Shown here in pieces: positions 18,372-26,963 of a stretch of DNA of 64,000 nt. Numbering within the stretch: position 1 is the first letter of the stretch; every line of letters starts with the position of its first letter. The notes below the pieces were generated by a model. The model searched no databases. It was not told the DNA's origin and saw only the letters and a list, made by a program, of their open reading frames with translations. Source of the DNA: Dysgonomonas gadei ATCC BAA-286 (GTDB taxonomy: Bacteria > Bacteroidota > Bacteroidia > Bacteroidales > Dysgonomonadaceae). A program made the translations under genes and the position numbers. The DNA is taken from contig NZ_GL891981.1 of the NCBI RefSeq assembly GCF_000213555.1, positions 234,821-298,820 on the forward strand. Direction: 5' to 3'.

Positions 18372-18404
18372 AACAGGATAGTCCATAGGACTATCCTGTT
18401 TTTT
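18372..18404. terminator. Bidirectional terminator between the histone-like gene and murF
   Basis: AACAGGATAGTCC (18372-18384) pairs perfectly with GGACTATCCTGTT (18388-18400) around a 3-nt loop. A T run follows on the plus strand and an A run precedes it, so it can end transcription from both converging genes. Confidence 0.85.
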
Positions 18405-18435
18405 ATAGTGTTTTTTCGAAACGTATATTTACAAT

Positions 18436-19722
18436 TTAGAGAACGTCTATACACCTTTCCAGCTGCACACCCCGTGAGCCCTTAAGCAAAATATAGCTAT
18501 CTGCGATAGGGTTCTCTTTCAGATAATACTTTAAACTGTCCAGATCCTTGAAACGCGGATAATCGGTTATAATACGACTAAAATTATCTCCTACGAATAT
18601 AACCCTGTCAAAATTGTGATGGGATACATAGTCGGCTACTTTCTGATGTTCCAGATCCGTGTCCGGGCCTAACTCCTTCATATCACCCAAGATCAGTACT
18701 TTGTGATTTACGTCCATATGATCAAAGTTTTCAAGGGCTGCATGCATACTTGTCGGATTTGCGTTATATGCATCTATGATGAGCATATTCCTATCTGTTT
18801 CTTTTAGCTGTGAGCGGTTGTTTGTAGGCTGATATTCTTCAATTGCTTTGCATATTAAAGAGGCTTTTACACCCAGATATTTACCTATAGTAATAGCTGC
18901 TAATGCGTTAGATAAATTGTATTCTCCTATAAGATTAGTCTTAACCTTATTGCGTCTGGTGCCAAATTTCCATTCAAATTCGAGAAATGGCCTTATAGAT
19001 AATACCTTTCCGGATATAAACAAGTCTTCTTCCAATCCGTAATATATGGATGTAATACCTTCCGACATTTCCCGTAGCAGGGAATTGTCATAATCGATAA
19101 AGATTTTTCCGTCTCTTGTACTCCTGATATATTCGTATAATTCGCCTTTGGCTTTGATCACATTTTCATATGAACCGAAGCCTTCTATGTGGGCATGGCC
19201 AATATTGGTAATGACTCCGTAATTAGGCATCGCCATTTCAGAAAGTACTTTTATCTCTCCTACATGGCTGGCTCCCATCTCTATAATAGCTATTTCATGC
19301 TCTTTTTTTATACGAAGCAGTGTCAATGGTACTCCAATATGATTGTTGAGGTTACCCTGAGTGGCAAGAACGTTATATTCCTGAGACAAGACAGAGGTGA
19401 TTAATTCCTTGGTAGTTGTTTTGCCGTTTGTTCCTGTTATACCTATCACCGGAGTCTTTAGTTGTTTACGGTGGTGGTTTGCCAGTTTTTGCAATGTATC
19501 CAGGCAATCTTCTACCAATATAATATTGGGGCGTGTAGCATATTTCGACTCATCTACAATAGCATAACTACATCCCGAATCTATTGCTTTTTCGGCATAC
19601 TCATTTCCATTAAAATTGGCGCCTTTCAGTGCAAAGAAAATAGAATCTTTTGGGCTGTTGCGTGTATCTGTTGAAACTTCCGGGTATTGTTTATAAATTT
19701 TATACAGTTCCGATATCTCCAT
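18436..19722 (-). CDS. murF: UDP-N-acetylmuramoyl-tripeptide--D-alanyl-D-alanine ligase MurF
   Basis: This 428-residue cytoplasmic enzyme adds D-Ala-D-Ala to the UDP-MurNAc-tripeptide, the last soluble step of peptidoglycan precursor synthesis. The Mur ligase layout is clear: an N-terminal substrate domain (TRNSPKDSIFFALKG, about 20-34), an ATP-binding central domain with the P-loop GITGTNGKTTTK (94-105) and the magnesium-binding region IIEMGASHVGEIK, and a C-terminal domain with DAYNANPTSM and LGDMKELG. Length is close to the family norm. It stands alone here rather than in the usual mur cluster and ends at the bidirectional hairpin next to the histone-like gene. Confidence 0.96.
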   Translation of the reverse strand: MEISELYKIYKQYPEVSTDTRNSPKDSIFFALKGANFNGNEYAEKAIDSGCSYAIVDESKYATRPNIILVEDCLDTLQKLANHHRKQLKTPVIGITGTNGKTTTKELITSVLSQEYNVLATQGNLNNHIGVPLTLLRIKKEHEIAIIEMGASHVGEIKVLSEMAMPNYGVITNIGHAHIEGFGSYENVIKAKGELYEYIRSTRDGKIFIDYDNSLLREMSEGITSIYYGLEEDLFISGKVLSIRPFLEFEWKFGTRRNKVKTNLIGEYNLSNALAAITIGKYLGVKASLICKAIEEYQPTNNRSQLKETDRNMLIIDAYNANPTSMHAALENFDHMDVNHKVLILGDMKELGPDTDLEHQKVADYVSHHNFDRVIFVGDNFSRIITDYPRFKDLDSLKYYLKENPIADSYILLKGSRGVQLERCIDVL

Positions 19723-20052
19723 AGCACTTTTAAGATGATGTTTTTTATAACAACGTTTATTTCTCTATTATTGTTTGGTCTTTGTATGAGTCTATAAGAT
19801 TATTTAAGGCTACACGAATGTAACGTTAATTATTCATATAACGGATGTTTCTTAACGTTTTTTACTTTATGAAAAACTGGACTATATTCTTATTTTCAGT
19901 CTCAATAAAGCTATTTAATTGAGGGAATATTTATTGCGTTTTAATTATAATTTATACGAAACAAAATTTCAATATTACTGTCATTCTATATCTTTATTTC
20001 AAGAGACTCTTTCATACGAAACTAATAGTAAAAACCATAACGATTAATGCAG
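19723..20052. other. 330-bp AT-rich intergenic region
   Basis: No gene is visible. The sequence AACGTT occurs three times (19752, 19822 and 19854), and ATACGAAAC occurs twice further on. It lies upstream of murF and downstream of the response-regulator gene; I find no clear promoter consensus. Confidence 0.4.
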
Positions 20053-20784
20053 TTAAAAGAGTTTCATCAGACTTTCTTTATAGCTATTGCCAATAGGTAA
20101 TTTTTTACCGGCTATATGAAGAATATTCTTATCTATCAGCTCTATATGCTTTACTGATATAATGTAAGATTTATGTATCCGGACAAACAAGTTGGATGGT
20201 AATTTTTTTTCCAGATCTTTTAAAGAAGCCAGAGAGGTTATTTTCTGTCTGGTGGTATGGAATGTGACGTACTCTCTTTGCCCTTCTATGTATATTAAAT
20301 CCGGATAATTTATTTTGTAGATTTTATATCCGCTTTTTACTACAATATTATCTTCTTCCGGTTTTTCGGGTTGTACCTGAGGTCGGGCTTGACTTAGCAA
20401 AGGACTATTTGACGTATTGATTTCCTTTCTTTCAACGACTTTATTTATTGCTTGTAAAAAACGGGGAAAAGCTATCGGTTTCAGGAGATAATCGATTACA
20501 TCCAGTTCGTAGCTTTCCACTGCATATTCCGAATATGCAGTTGTAAATATCACAAAAGGTGGATTTTTGAGGCTGCGTGCAAATTCGAGCCCTGTAATTT
20601 CCGGCATCTGTATATCGGATAACAAAATGTCAACTTTTTCTTTCCGTAAGATATCCATTGCTTCAAATACATTAGCCCCGGTTCCGGTCAGTTCGAGAAA
20701 AGGTAATTTTGAAACATATTCCGACAATAACTTGCGGGCATGATATTCATCGTCTACAATGAGTACTTTAAGCGTTTCCGTCAT
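20053..20784 (-). CDS. LytTR-family response regulator
   Basis: This cytoplasmic DNA-binding response regulator has 243 residues from the ATG at 20784. The receiver domain (about 1-120) has the acidic pocket VDDE and phospho-acceptor D57 in LLSDIQMP, with the conserved lysine region LLKPI. The C-terminal LytTR domain (about 145-243) shows the motifs YIEGQREYVTFHT and LFVRIHKSYIISVKHI. The frame opens upstream only at a TTG (20808), so an ATG start is preferred (20784; 20793 is also possible). It overlaps the end of the histidine-kinase gene by 17 nt, which indicates translational coupling and a cognate pair. Targets are not evident from the sequence. Confidence 0.92.
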   Translation of the reverse strand: MTETLKVLIVDDEYHARKLLSEYVSKLPFLELTGTGANVFEAMDILRKEKVDILLSDIQMPEITGLEFARSLKNPPFVIFTTAYSEYAVESYELDVIDYLLKPIAFPRFLQAINKVVERKEINTSNSPLLSQARPQVQPEKPEEDNIVVKSGYKIYKINYPDLIYIEGQREYVTFHTTRQKITSLASLKDLEKKLPSNLFVRIHKSYIISVKHIELIDKNILHIAGKKLPIGNSYKESLMKLF

Positions 20785-21838
20785 AACTTGCATTTGGTGA
20801 AGATTCAAAATCTATAGACAACTCAATTTTAAACGAATCCAGATTGTTGAATATTTCCAGGGAATATCTATTTTCGAAATAAAGATCAAGACGCCTTTTT
20901 ACATTCTCAATCCCTATCCCTCCCCCATTAGCCAGAGGCTTATTTTTGATCAATGGCTGACTGTTTTCGGCAACGAAGTATATTTGTTTCTTTTCCACCT
21001 TCAACAGGATATGAATAAAACTATTTTTATCAACTTCTAGAGGCGTATGTTTGAAGCAGTTCTCCACCAAGGGTTGGAAAATCATTGGAGGTACACAAAT
21101 ATTTGTATCTTCTTCGTTCTTGTATACAAAAGTTATATCCTTATCGTTCTCGAACCTGAGCTTTTGGAAATCAATAAAGTTATGTATATACTCAATGTCT
21201 TTCGATAGAGGTGTTAGCTCCGTTTCACAATCTTCCATTACATAACGCATCATCTGAGCCAGTTTCAACACATATCCTGATGTATATTCATCTTTGAAGT
21301 AGGTCATTGAGTATATGTTATTCAACGCATTAAATATAAAATGCGAATTAATCTGGGATTTCAGTACCCGTGCCTCCAGCATTTTCTTTTCGGATAAGAG
21401 CTTCTCTTTTAACCGGGCGTCTTCAGCACTTTTCCGGGAAAAGAAAATTATGTTGGCAATGGCATATATCAGTATAAAAATAGTCGTAAACCTTGAAATA
21501 GAAAAAACAAATTTAAACTCTTGATCTGTTTCTATAGCTAACTCTTTCAGCATATATAATTCAAATCGAGCGCAGATATTGGCAAATAATACAATCAATA
21601 TAATCGAAAAGATGAAATAGAGGATTTTCCTTTCTTTTATGAGTAATCTGGGAATTAAGATATTGTGAGTTGTATAATATATTGCCACCATACAGATAAA
21701 GTTTAACGTACCTACTTTTAGCGACCATTCAACACTTATCCAAAGATTCTGTATAAATCCGACCGTATAGATAACCGACCAGATAAGAATCGACCGAGCT
21801 TTGGCGGATGAGCGTATATAGCTTAATATTTTATTCAT
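20768..21838 (-). CDS. LytS-like sensor histidine kinase (His_kinase family)
   Basis: A membrane sensor kinase of 356 residues from the ATG at 21838. Four hydrophobic segments lie at about 16-36, 40-62, 70-95 and 110-133. A coiled linker follows, then the His_kinase domain with H166 in SQINSHFIFNALNN. The ATPase part has the N box PLVENCFKHT and the G box NGGGIGIENVKRRL. This class pairs with LytTR regulators, as the overlapping gene confirms. The open frame reaches a TTG at 21946, but a TATATTTG -7-like element lies between the two starts on this strand, so the later ATG is favoured. No extracellular ligand domain is visible. Confidence 0.92.
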   Translation of the reverse strand: MNKILSYIRSSAKARSILIWSVIYTVGFIQNLWISVEWSLKVGTLNFICMVAIYYTTHNILIPRLLIKERKILYFIFSIILIVLFANICARFELYMLKELAIETDQEFKFVFSISRFTTIFILIYAIANIIFFSRKSAEDARLKEKLLSEKKMLEARVLKSQINSHFIFNALNNIYSMTYFKDEYTSGYVLKLAQMMRYVMEDCETELTPLSKDIEYIHNFIDFQKLRFENDKDITFVYKNEEDTNICVPPMIFQPLVENCFKHTPLEVDKNSFIHILLKVEKKQIYFVAENSQPLIKNKPLANGGGIGIENVKRRLDLYFENRYSLEIFNNLDSFKIELSIDFESSPNASYDGNA

Positions 21839-21891
21839 ATATGTAGTATTGGAAAAACTTATTAAATGTAATAATAATACGAATATAAAAG

Positions 21892-21899
21892 CAAATATA
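21892..21899 (-). promoter_or_regulatory. Possible -7 element for the histidine-kinase operon
   Basis: CAAATATA on the plus strand reads TATATTTG on the minus strand. It is 53 bp upstream of the chosen kinase start and touches one arm of a 12-bp inverted repeat at 21899-21910 and 22027-22038. The nearest upstream TTTG is 27 nt away, so the -33 match is poor. Confidence 0.4.
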
Positions 21900-22115
21900 T
21901 TCAACCAACCCGGCGATATTATCAGCCAAACCACTGAAATCTTCAATAAACAGACTTTTTCTAAGATTTTTATCTATAAAACCCGGTCGTTGAATGTTTT
22001 CAAAATATTGATACAGATAGTTTTGTGGTTGGTTGAATAATTTTTGGGATGTTCCAACCCTTTTCGAATTTTGCAATCAAATATAAGTGTACTTACAATC
22101 TCAATTTATAATGTA

Positions 22116-22571
22116 ATGGATAAAGTTAAAATAATGAATATGAGGGGTGTGAATGTCGATTCACTAATTGGACATGTCTTTAAATTATGGATGAGAACCA
22201 AGAAACAGATATTGGATGAATTCGGCCTTACCGGACCTCAATATGAAGTGTTATCTGCAATTTACTATCTGGGAAATTATAAGAAAGAAATTATACAAAT
22301 AGATCTCTCCGAAGAGACAGGAATTGATCCCATGACTATTTCTACTATACTCCGTAATCTGGCGAAGAATAATATAATTACCCGTATGCGGGGGACAAAA
22401 AATACCCGCGTAATATATATTGAATTCACAGATGTGGGAGAAGCGCTGTATACGATGGCGTCGACAAAGATGTCTTTATGCTGTAATAATATATACCGCA
22501 ATATTGACGAAAAGAATCTTACCAGCCAACTCTTAGTACTTTCTAATGAATTAAACAAACTAAATAATTAA
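22116..22571 (+). CDS. MarR-family transcriptional regulator
   Basis: A 151-residue winged-helix regulator. The MarR core is visible: helix LIGHVFKLWMRTKKQILDEF, the recognition region (IDLSEETGIDPMTISTILRNL, here split by eye into helix 3 and helix 4) and the wing RMRGTKNTRVIYIEFTDVG. The open frame begins upstream at a TTG (22044), but the ATG at 22116 gives a normal family length. Its stop codon directly abuts the start of the RND adaptor gene, so it is first in the efflux operon and probably represses it in response to a small molecule. An imperfect inverted repeat (TTACAA and ATGTAA, about 22092-22117) overlaps the start and could be its operator. Confidence 0.9.
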   Translation: MDKVKIMNMRGVNVDSLIGHVFKLWMRTKKQILDEFGLTGPQYEVLSAIYYLGNYKKEIIQIDLSEETGIDPMTISTILRNLAKNNIITRMRGTKNTRVIYIEFTDVGEALYTMASTKMSLCCNNIYRNIDEKNLTSQLLVLSNELNKLNN

Positions 22572-23702
22572 ATGATGATGAAAGCGAAAATGATTTTTAG
22601 TGGAACAATAGCTCTGTTAGCATTTGCCTCATGCGGCAACAGTAATCAAGCAAATCAGGAAACAGCTCTTCAGGAATACCCTGTAATAGCTTTGAACAGG
22701 CAGGTGGCAAACATGCAATCTGTATATCCTGCAACGATCAAGGGACAGGAAGATATAGAAGTAAAGCCTCGTGTGGATGGTTATATAGAAGCTATATATG
22801 TAGATGAAGGCTCAGTGGTAAAGGCCGGTCAGGCGTTGTTTAAGATCAATTCTCCTGCGTCCGAACAGTCCTTAACTTCTGCCAAAGCCTCTGTAAATAG
22901 TGAGAAGGCACGGGTTAATACAGCAAAAGTGGATGTAGACCGCTACCGCCCTTTGGCCGAAAAAGGAATTGTGAGTGAAGTACAGTTATTGACTTACGAA
23001 AATGCTTATGAAACGGCTTTGGCTACTCTGCAACAAGCAGAAGCAACACTAAAGAATGCACAGGCAACAATAAGCTGGACAACAGTAACCAGCCCGGTAA
23101 ATGGGGTAGTGGGTTCGATTCCATACCGCACAGGCAGTCTGGTAAACAGCTCGAATACGTTAACAACAATAGCTAATACGGGAAATGTTTACGCATATTT
23201 TTCTTTGAATGAGCGTAAATTGATGGATTTTCTGGATGGTGTAGAAGGTTCTACTCAATCTGAAAAGATAAAGAATATGCCTCCGGTCACACTCGTTCTG
23301 TCTGATGGATCGGAATATGAAGCAAAAGGACGTATAGAAACTATAACTGGAACTGTAGATATAACAACAGGCTCTGCAAACTTCCGCGCGGAATTTCCTA
23401 ACCAGTCAGGCAAATTGAGAAGCGGGACCAGTGGTAAAATAATTATACCTAAAGTTTTGGAGGATGTTTTTGTTATACCTCAGAAGGCGACATTTTCCCA
23501 GCAGGATAAAGTGTTGGTTTTCAGACTTCAAGGTGACTCTGTAAGCCAACAGATAATATCTGTTCAAACAATGCCCAACGGGCAGGACTATGCAGTAACC
23601 GGTGGACTGACAGATGGGGATAAAATAGTATCTGATGGTGTAGCAACTCTTAGAAACGGAATGAAGATATCGGTCAAAACAAACCTGACAGCTTATAATT
23701 AA
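22572..23702 (+). CDS. RND efflux periplasmic adaptor lipoprotein (AcrA/MexA type)
   Basis: A 376-residue membrane-fusion protein. Three ATG codons in a row make the exact start uncertain. The lipobox LLAFASC places the lipidated cysteine near residue 21. The usual order is present: a biotinyl-lipoyl half (VKPRVDGYIEAIYVDEGSVVKAGQ), a coiled-coil hairpin of about 80-165, the second lipoyl half (TTVTSPVNGVVGSIPYRTGS), beta-barrel and membrane-proximal domains. It links the inner-membrane pump encoded next to the outer-membrane channel encoded after it. The start codon follows the MarR stop with no gap. Confidence 0.95.
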   Translation: MMMKAKMIFSGTIALLAFASCGNSNQANQETALQEYPVIALNRQVANMQSVYPATIKGQEDIEVKPRVDGYIEAIYVDEGSVVKAGQALFKINSPASEQSLTSAKASVNSEKARVNTAKVDVDRYRPLAEKGIVSEVQLLTYENAYETALATLQQAEATLKNAQATISWTTVTSPVNGVVGSIPYRTGSLVNSSNTLTTIANTGNVYAYFSLNERKLMDFLDGVEGSTQSEKIKNMPPVTLVLSDGSEYEAKGRIETITGTVDITTGSANFRAEFPNQSGKLRSGTSGKIIIPKVLEDVFVIPQKATFSQQDKVLVFRLQGDSVSQQIISVQTMPNGQDYAVTGGLTDGDKIVSDGVATLRNGMKISVKTNLTAYN

Positions 23703-23793
23703 CAATTAGCAAATAACATTAATAATAATCCCGGATTTTATCTCCTGTAATTCAGGAGGTAGAGGGAACATATACCTATTAAAATAAAAGAAT

Positions 23794-26700
23794 ATGCTAA
23801 AAACATTTATCGAACGTCCTGTATTATCCACCGTGATATCCATTATCATCGTGGTGTTAGGTATAATCGGAATGAATATGCTGCCTATCGAGCAGTACCC
23901 TGATATAGCTCCTCCTACCGTACAGGTAGAAGCTTCATACAGCGGAGCAAATTCCGATGTAATAATGAACAGTGTGATTATACCATTAGAAGAGGCAATT
24001 AATGGTGTTGAGGGGATGACTTATATGACCTCATCAGCCGAAACAGGTTCGGCCAGCATAACTGTTTATTTCAAGCAGGGAACAGATCCTGACATGGCAA
24101 CCGTGAATGTGCAGAACCTTGTGAATCAGGCTTCATCTATACTACCGGCTGAGGTAACGCAGACCGGGGTAACAGTAAGAAAGCAGCAAACAAGTAATAT
24201 CCTGATGATGTCTTTTGTATCTGACAATCCGGATTATGATGCTAAATTCCTGCAGAATTATGCTAACATTAATATTATTCCTCAGATAAAACGTGTTTAT
24301 GGAGTTGGTAATGCATCTGTATTTGGTGCAAATGATTATTCGATGCGCATATGGTTGAAACCGGATGTAATGGCTTCATACAAAATATCGACCGACGAAG
24401 TTATCGGCGCACTGAAAGACCAGAATATCGAGGCGGCCCCGGGTCAATTGGGTGAAAATAGCAATCAGGCGTTTCAGTATACTTTGAAATATACAGGGCG
24501 ATTATCTTCGACAGAAGAATTCGAGAATATTATTGTCCGTTCTTCCGAAGGTAAAATAGTGCGGCTAAGTGACGTAGCCAAAGTAGAATTGGGCTCATTA
24601 ATGTATAGTGTTACTACCTCTACAGATGGTAATGCAGCTATTATGATGGCTATCAGCCAGACGGCAGGCTCGAATGCACAGGAGGTTATAAAAAATGTAA
24701 AGGCAGAATTGGATAAAGCGCAAAATGATTTACCTCCGGGATTGAAGATCACTTACCTGATGGATGTAAGCGACTTCCTTAATGCATCTATAAGTAAGGT
24801 TATTACTACCTTGCTCGAAGCATTCCTGCTCGTATTTCTTGTCGTATTCGTATTTCTTCAGGATTTCAGGTCTACACTTATACCGGCTATCGCTGTTCCT
24901 GTGGCTATTGTAGGTACATTCTTCTTCCTTTGGATAATGGGTTTCTCTATCAACTTGCTTACTCTCTTTGCTTTGGTACTGGCTATCGGTATAGTGGTAG
25001 ATGACGCCATTGTCGTAGTCGAGGCAGTGCATGCAGAGCTGGAAAGTGGAGAGAAAGATCCGAAAAAAGCGGCCATTAAGGCAATGGGTGAAATCGCTCC
25101 GGCTATTATTTCTATTACCCTGGTTATGTCATCGGTATTTATCCCTGTCAGCTTTATCGGTGGAACGAGCGGTATATTTTATAAGCAATTTGGATTGACT
25201 CTTGCAGTTGCTATTTTTATTTCAGCAATAAATGCATTGACACTGAGTCCGGCACTTTGTGCTCTGTTTTTGAAGCCGCATGACGAAGACCATAAGAAAA
25301 AGAATTTTATACAAAGATTCTATTATTTCTTTAATATAGGGTTCAATGCAACCACTTCAAAATATAAGAAATCTCTAATATTTTTAGGTAAAAAGGGGCA
25401 TCGTTGGATTACGGTCAGTATTATACTGGTAAGTTCTGTTATACTATTTGGCTTAATGAAAGTAATTCCTACCGGGTTCGTACCACAGGAAGATAGTGGG
25501 GCCGTAATGGGGATGATAACCCTTCCTCCCGGCTCATCACTGGAGAGAACCGATTCGATAGTGCAGATAGTCAATGGTATGGCAAATGAGATACCGGAAG
25601 TGAAAAATATAGGTAGCCTCAGCGGGGTAAGTTTCATGAGTGGAATGGGAAGCTCGTATGGATCTGTTATCATCAAAATGGATCATTGGGACGATCGTAA
25701 AATTACAGCAAATGAAGTCGCTGCAATTATGACGGAGAAAACAAAAGCGATAAACAATGCGACTTTCATGTTCTTCGGTACTCCTACTATCATGGGATTT
25801 GGTTTGAGTAATGGGGTTTCGGTAAATCTACAGGACAGAACTGGCGGAAACATTTATAAGTTTTACGATGTTACCAATGATTTTATTGCCAAAATGAATC
25901 AGCGGGAAGAGGTTATGATGGCTATGACAACGTTTAATCCTAATTTTCCACAAAAACAGTTAGAAGCCAATATTCCCAAGATTAAGGATGCGGGTATAAC
26001 TCTTAGTGATGTAATGGGAACGCTACAGGCATATATTGGTAGCCAGTATATATCAAATTTCAACCTGTATGGAAAGCAGTTCAGAGTAATGGTGCAGGCA
26101 GCACCCGAATATCGTTCGAAACTGGATGATCTGGATGGCTTATTTGTAAAAACTGCAAGTGGAGAAATGGCTCCGGTAACCGAGTTTCTTACTATAACTG
26201 ATGTTACAGGACCGGAGACCCGTACGCGATTCAACTTATATTCTTCGATGGAACTGACAATTATTCCTAATTATCAGGGAGGATTCAGTTCGGGAGATGT
26301 GATCAAAGCAATTGAAGAAGTAAAAGACCAGGCGCTGCCTTCGGGGTATAGTTACGAATTCTCGGGAATGACACGTGAAGAAGCTGAAAGTAGTAGCCAG
26401 ACCGTACTGATATTCGGACTGTGCTTGATATTTGTCTATCTGCTGTTAGCAGCATTGTATGAAAGCTATATTTTGCCATTGGCGGTTATATTTTCATTAC
26501 CTGTCGGCTTGGCCGGGGTATTTATCTTCCTGTCGGCATTCGGGTTAAGTCAGGGTATCACCAATAATATTTATGTACAAATATCTCTGATTATGCTAAT
26601 CGGATTATTGGCTAAAAACGCAATATTAATTGTAGAATATGCGATACAACGCCGTCAACAGGGTATGAGTATTATCGATGCAGCAGTAAATGGAGCAGTT

Positions 26701-26961
26701 GCCCGTTTCCGCCCCATTCTGATGACATCTTTTGCCTTTATATTCGGCTTATTGCCATTGGCAATATCTTCCGGTGCGGGCGCAATTGGTAACCGTTCGA
26801 TTGGTATCAGTGCTATCGGAGGTATGCTTATAGGTACGCTTATCGGAGTATTGATAATCCCGTCTCTTTATATCATATTCCAGTCTATACAAGACAAGGT
26901 TAGTAAGTCGGGGATGATAAATTCGAATGATGAATTTATAACACAGCAAAATCAAAAATAA
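23794..26961 (+). CDS. RND multidrug efflux transporter (AcrB/MexB, HAE1 type)
   Basis: A 1055-residue inner-membrane pump that drives export with the proton gradient. It begins MLKTFIERPVLSTVISI, standard for the family. Twelve transmembrane helices are expected: TM1 at the start, TM2-6 at about 340-500, TM7 near 540, TM8-12 at about 870-1030. Two large periplasmic loops lie between. The conserved TM4 acidic pair is visible in GIVVDDAIVVVE, and the TM motifs GxxxTxxLxLxxxP-like (LTLSPALCALFLKP) and LAKNAILIVEYA are present. A 6-bp hairpin (CTCCTG/CAGGAG, 23742-23758) lies in the 91-bp gap behind the adaptor gene. Likely substrates are toxic hydrophobic compounds such as bile acids or antibiotics; this is inferred from the family. 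Confidence 0.96.
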   Translation: MLKTFIERPVLSTVISIIIVVLGIIGMNMLPIEQYPDIAPPTVQVEASYSGANSDVIMNSVIIPLEEAINGVEGMTYMTSSAETGSASITVYFKQGTDPDMATVNVQNLVNQASSILPAEVTQTGVTVRKQQTSNILMMSFVSDNPDYDAKFLQNYANINIIPQIKRVYGVGNASVFGANDYSMRIWLKPDVMASYKISTDEVIGALKDQNIEAAPGQLGENSNQAFQYTLKYTGRLSSTEEFENIIVRSSEGKIVRLSDVAKVELGSLMYSVTTSTDGNAAIMMAISQTAGSNAQEVIKNVKAELDKAQNDLPPGLKITYLMDVSDFLNASISKVITTLLEAFLLVFLVVFVFLQDFRSTLIPAIAVPVAIVGTFFFLWIMGFSINLLTLFALVLAIGIVVDDAIVVVEAVHAELESGEKDPKKAAIKAMGEIAPAIISITLVMSSVFIPVSFIGGTSGIFYKQFGLTLAVAIFISAINALTLSPALCALFLKPHDEDHKKKNFIQRFYYFFNIGFNATTSKYKKSLIFLGKKGHRWITVSIILVSSVILFGLMKVIPTGFVPQEDSGAVMGMITLPPGSSLERTDSIVQIVNGMANEIPEVKNIGSLSGVSFMSGMGSSYGSVIIKMDHWDDRKITANEVAAIMTEKTKAINNATFMFFGTPTIMGFGLSNGVSVNLQDRTGGNIYKFYDVTNDFIAKMNQREEVMMAMTTFNPNFPQKQLEANIPKIKDAGITLSDVMGTLQAYIGSQYISNFNLYGKQFRVMVQAAPEYRSKLDDLDGLFVKTASGEMAPVTEFLTITDVTGPETRTRFNLYSSMELTIIPNYQGGFSSGDVIKAIEEVKDQALPSGYSYEFSGMTREEAESSSQTVLIFGLCLIFVYLLLAALYESYILPLAVIFSLPVGLAGVFIFLSAFGLSQGITNNIYVQISLIMLIGLLAKNAILIVEYAIQRRQQGMSIIDAAVNGAVARFRPILMTSFAFIFGLLPLAISSGAGAIGNRSIGISAIGGMLIGTLIGVLIIPSLYIIFQSIQDKVSKSGMINSNDEFITQQNQK

Positions 26962-26963
26962 TT

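Noticed and set aside
21839..21946. N-terminal extension of the histidine kinase from TTG
   Set aside because: The extra 36 codons span a -7-like element; the ATG at 21838 gives a normal membrane topology.
22044..22115. N-terminal extension of the MarR protein from TTG
   Set aside because: The extension does not resemble MarR proteins, and the ATG at 22116 gives a typical length.
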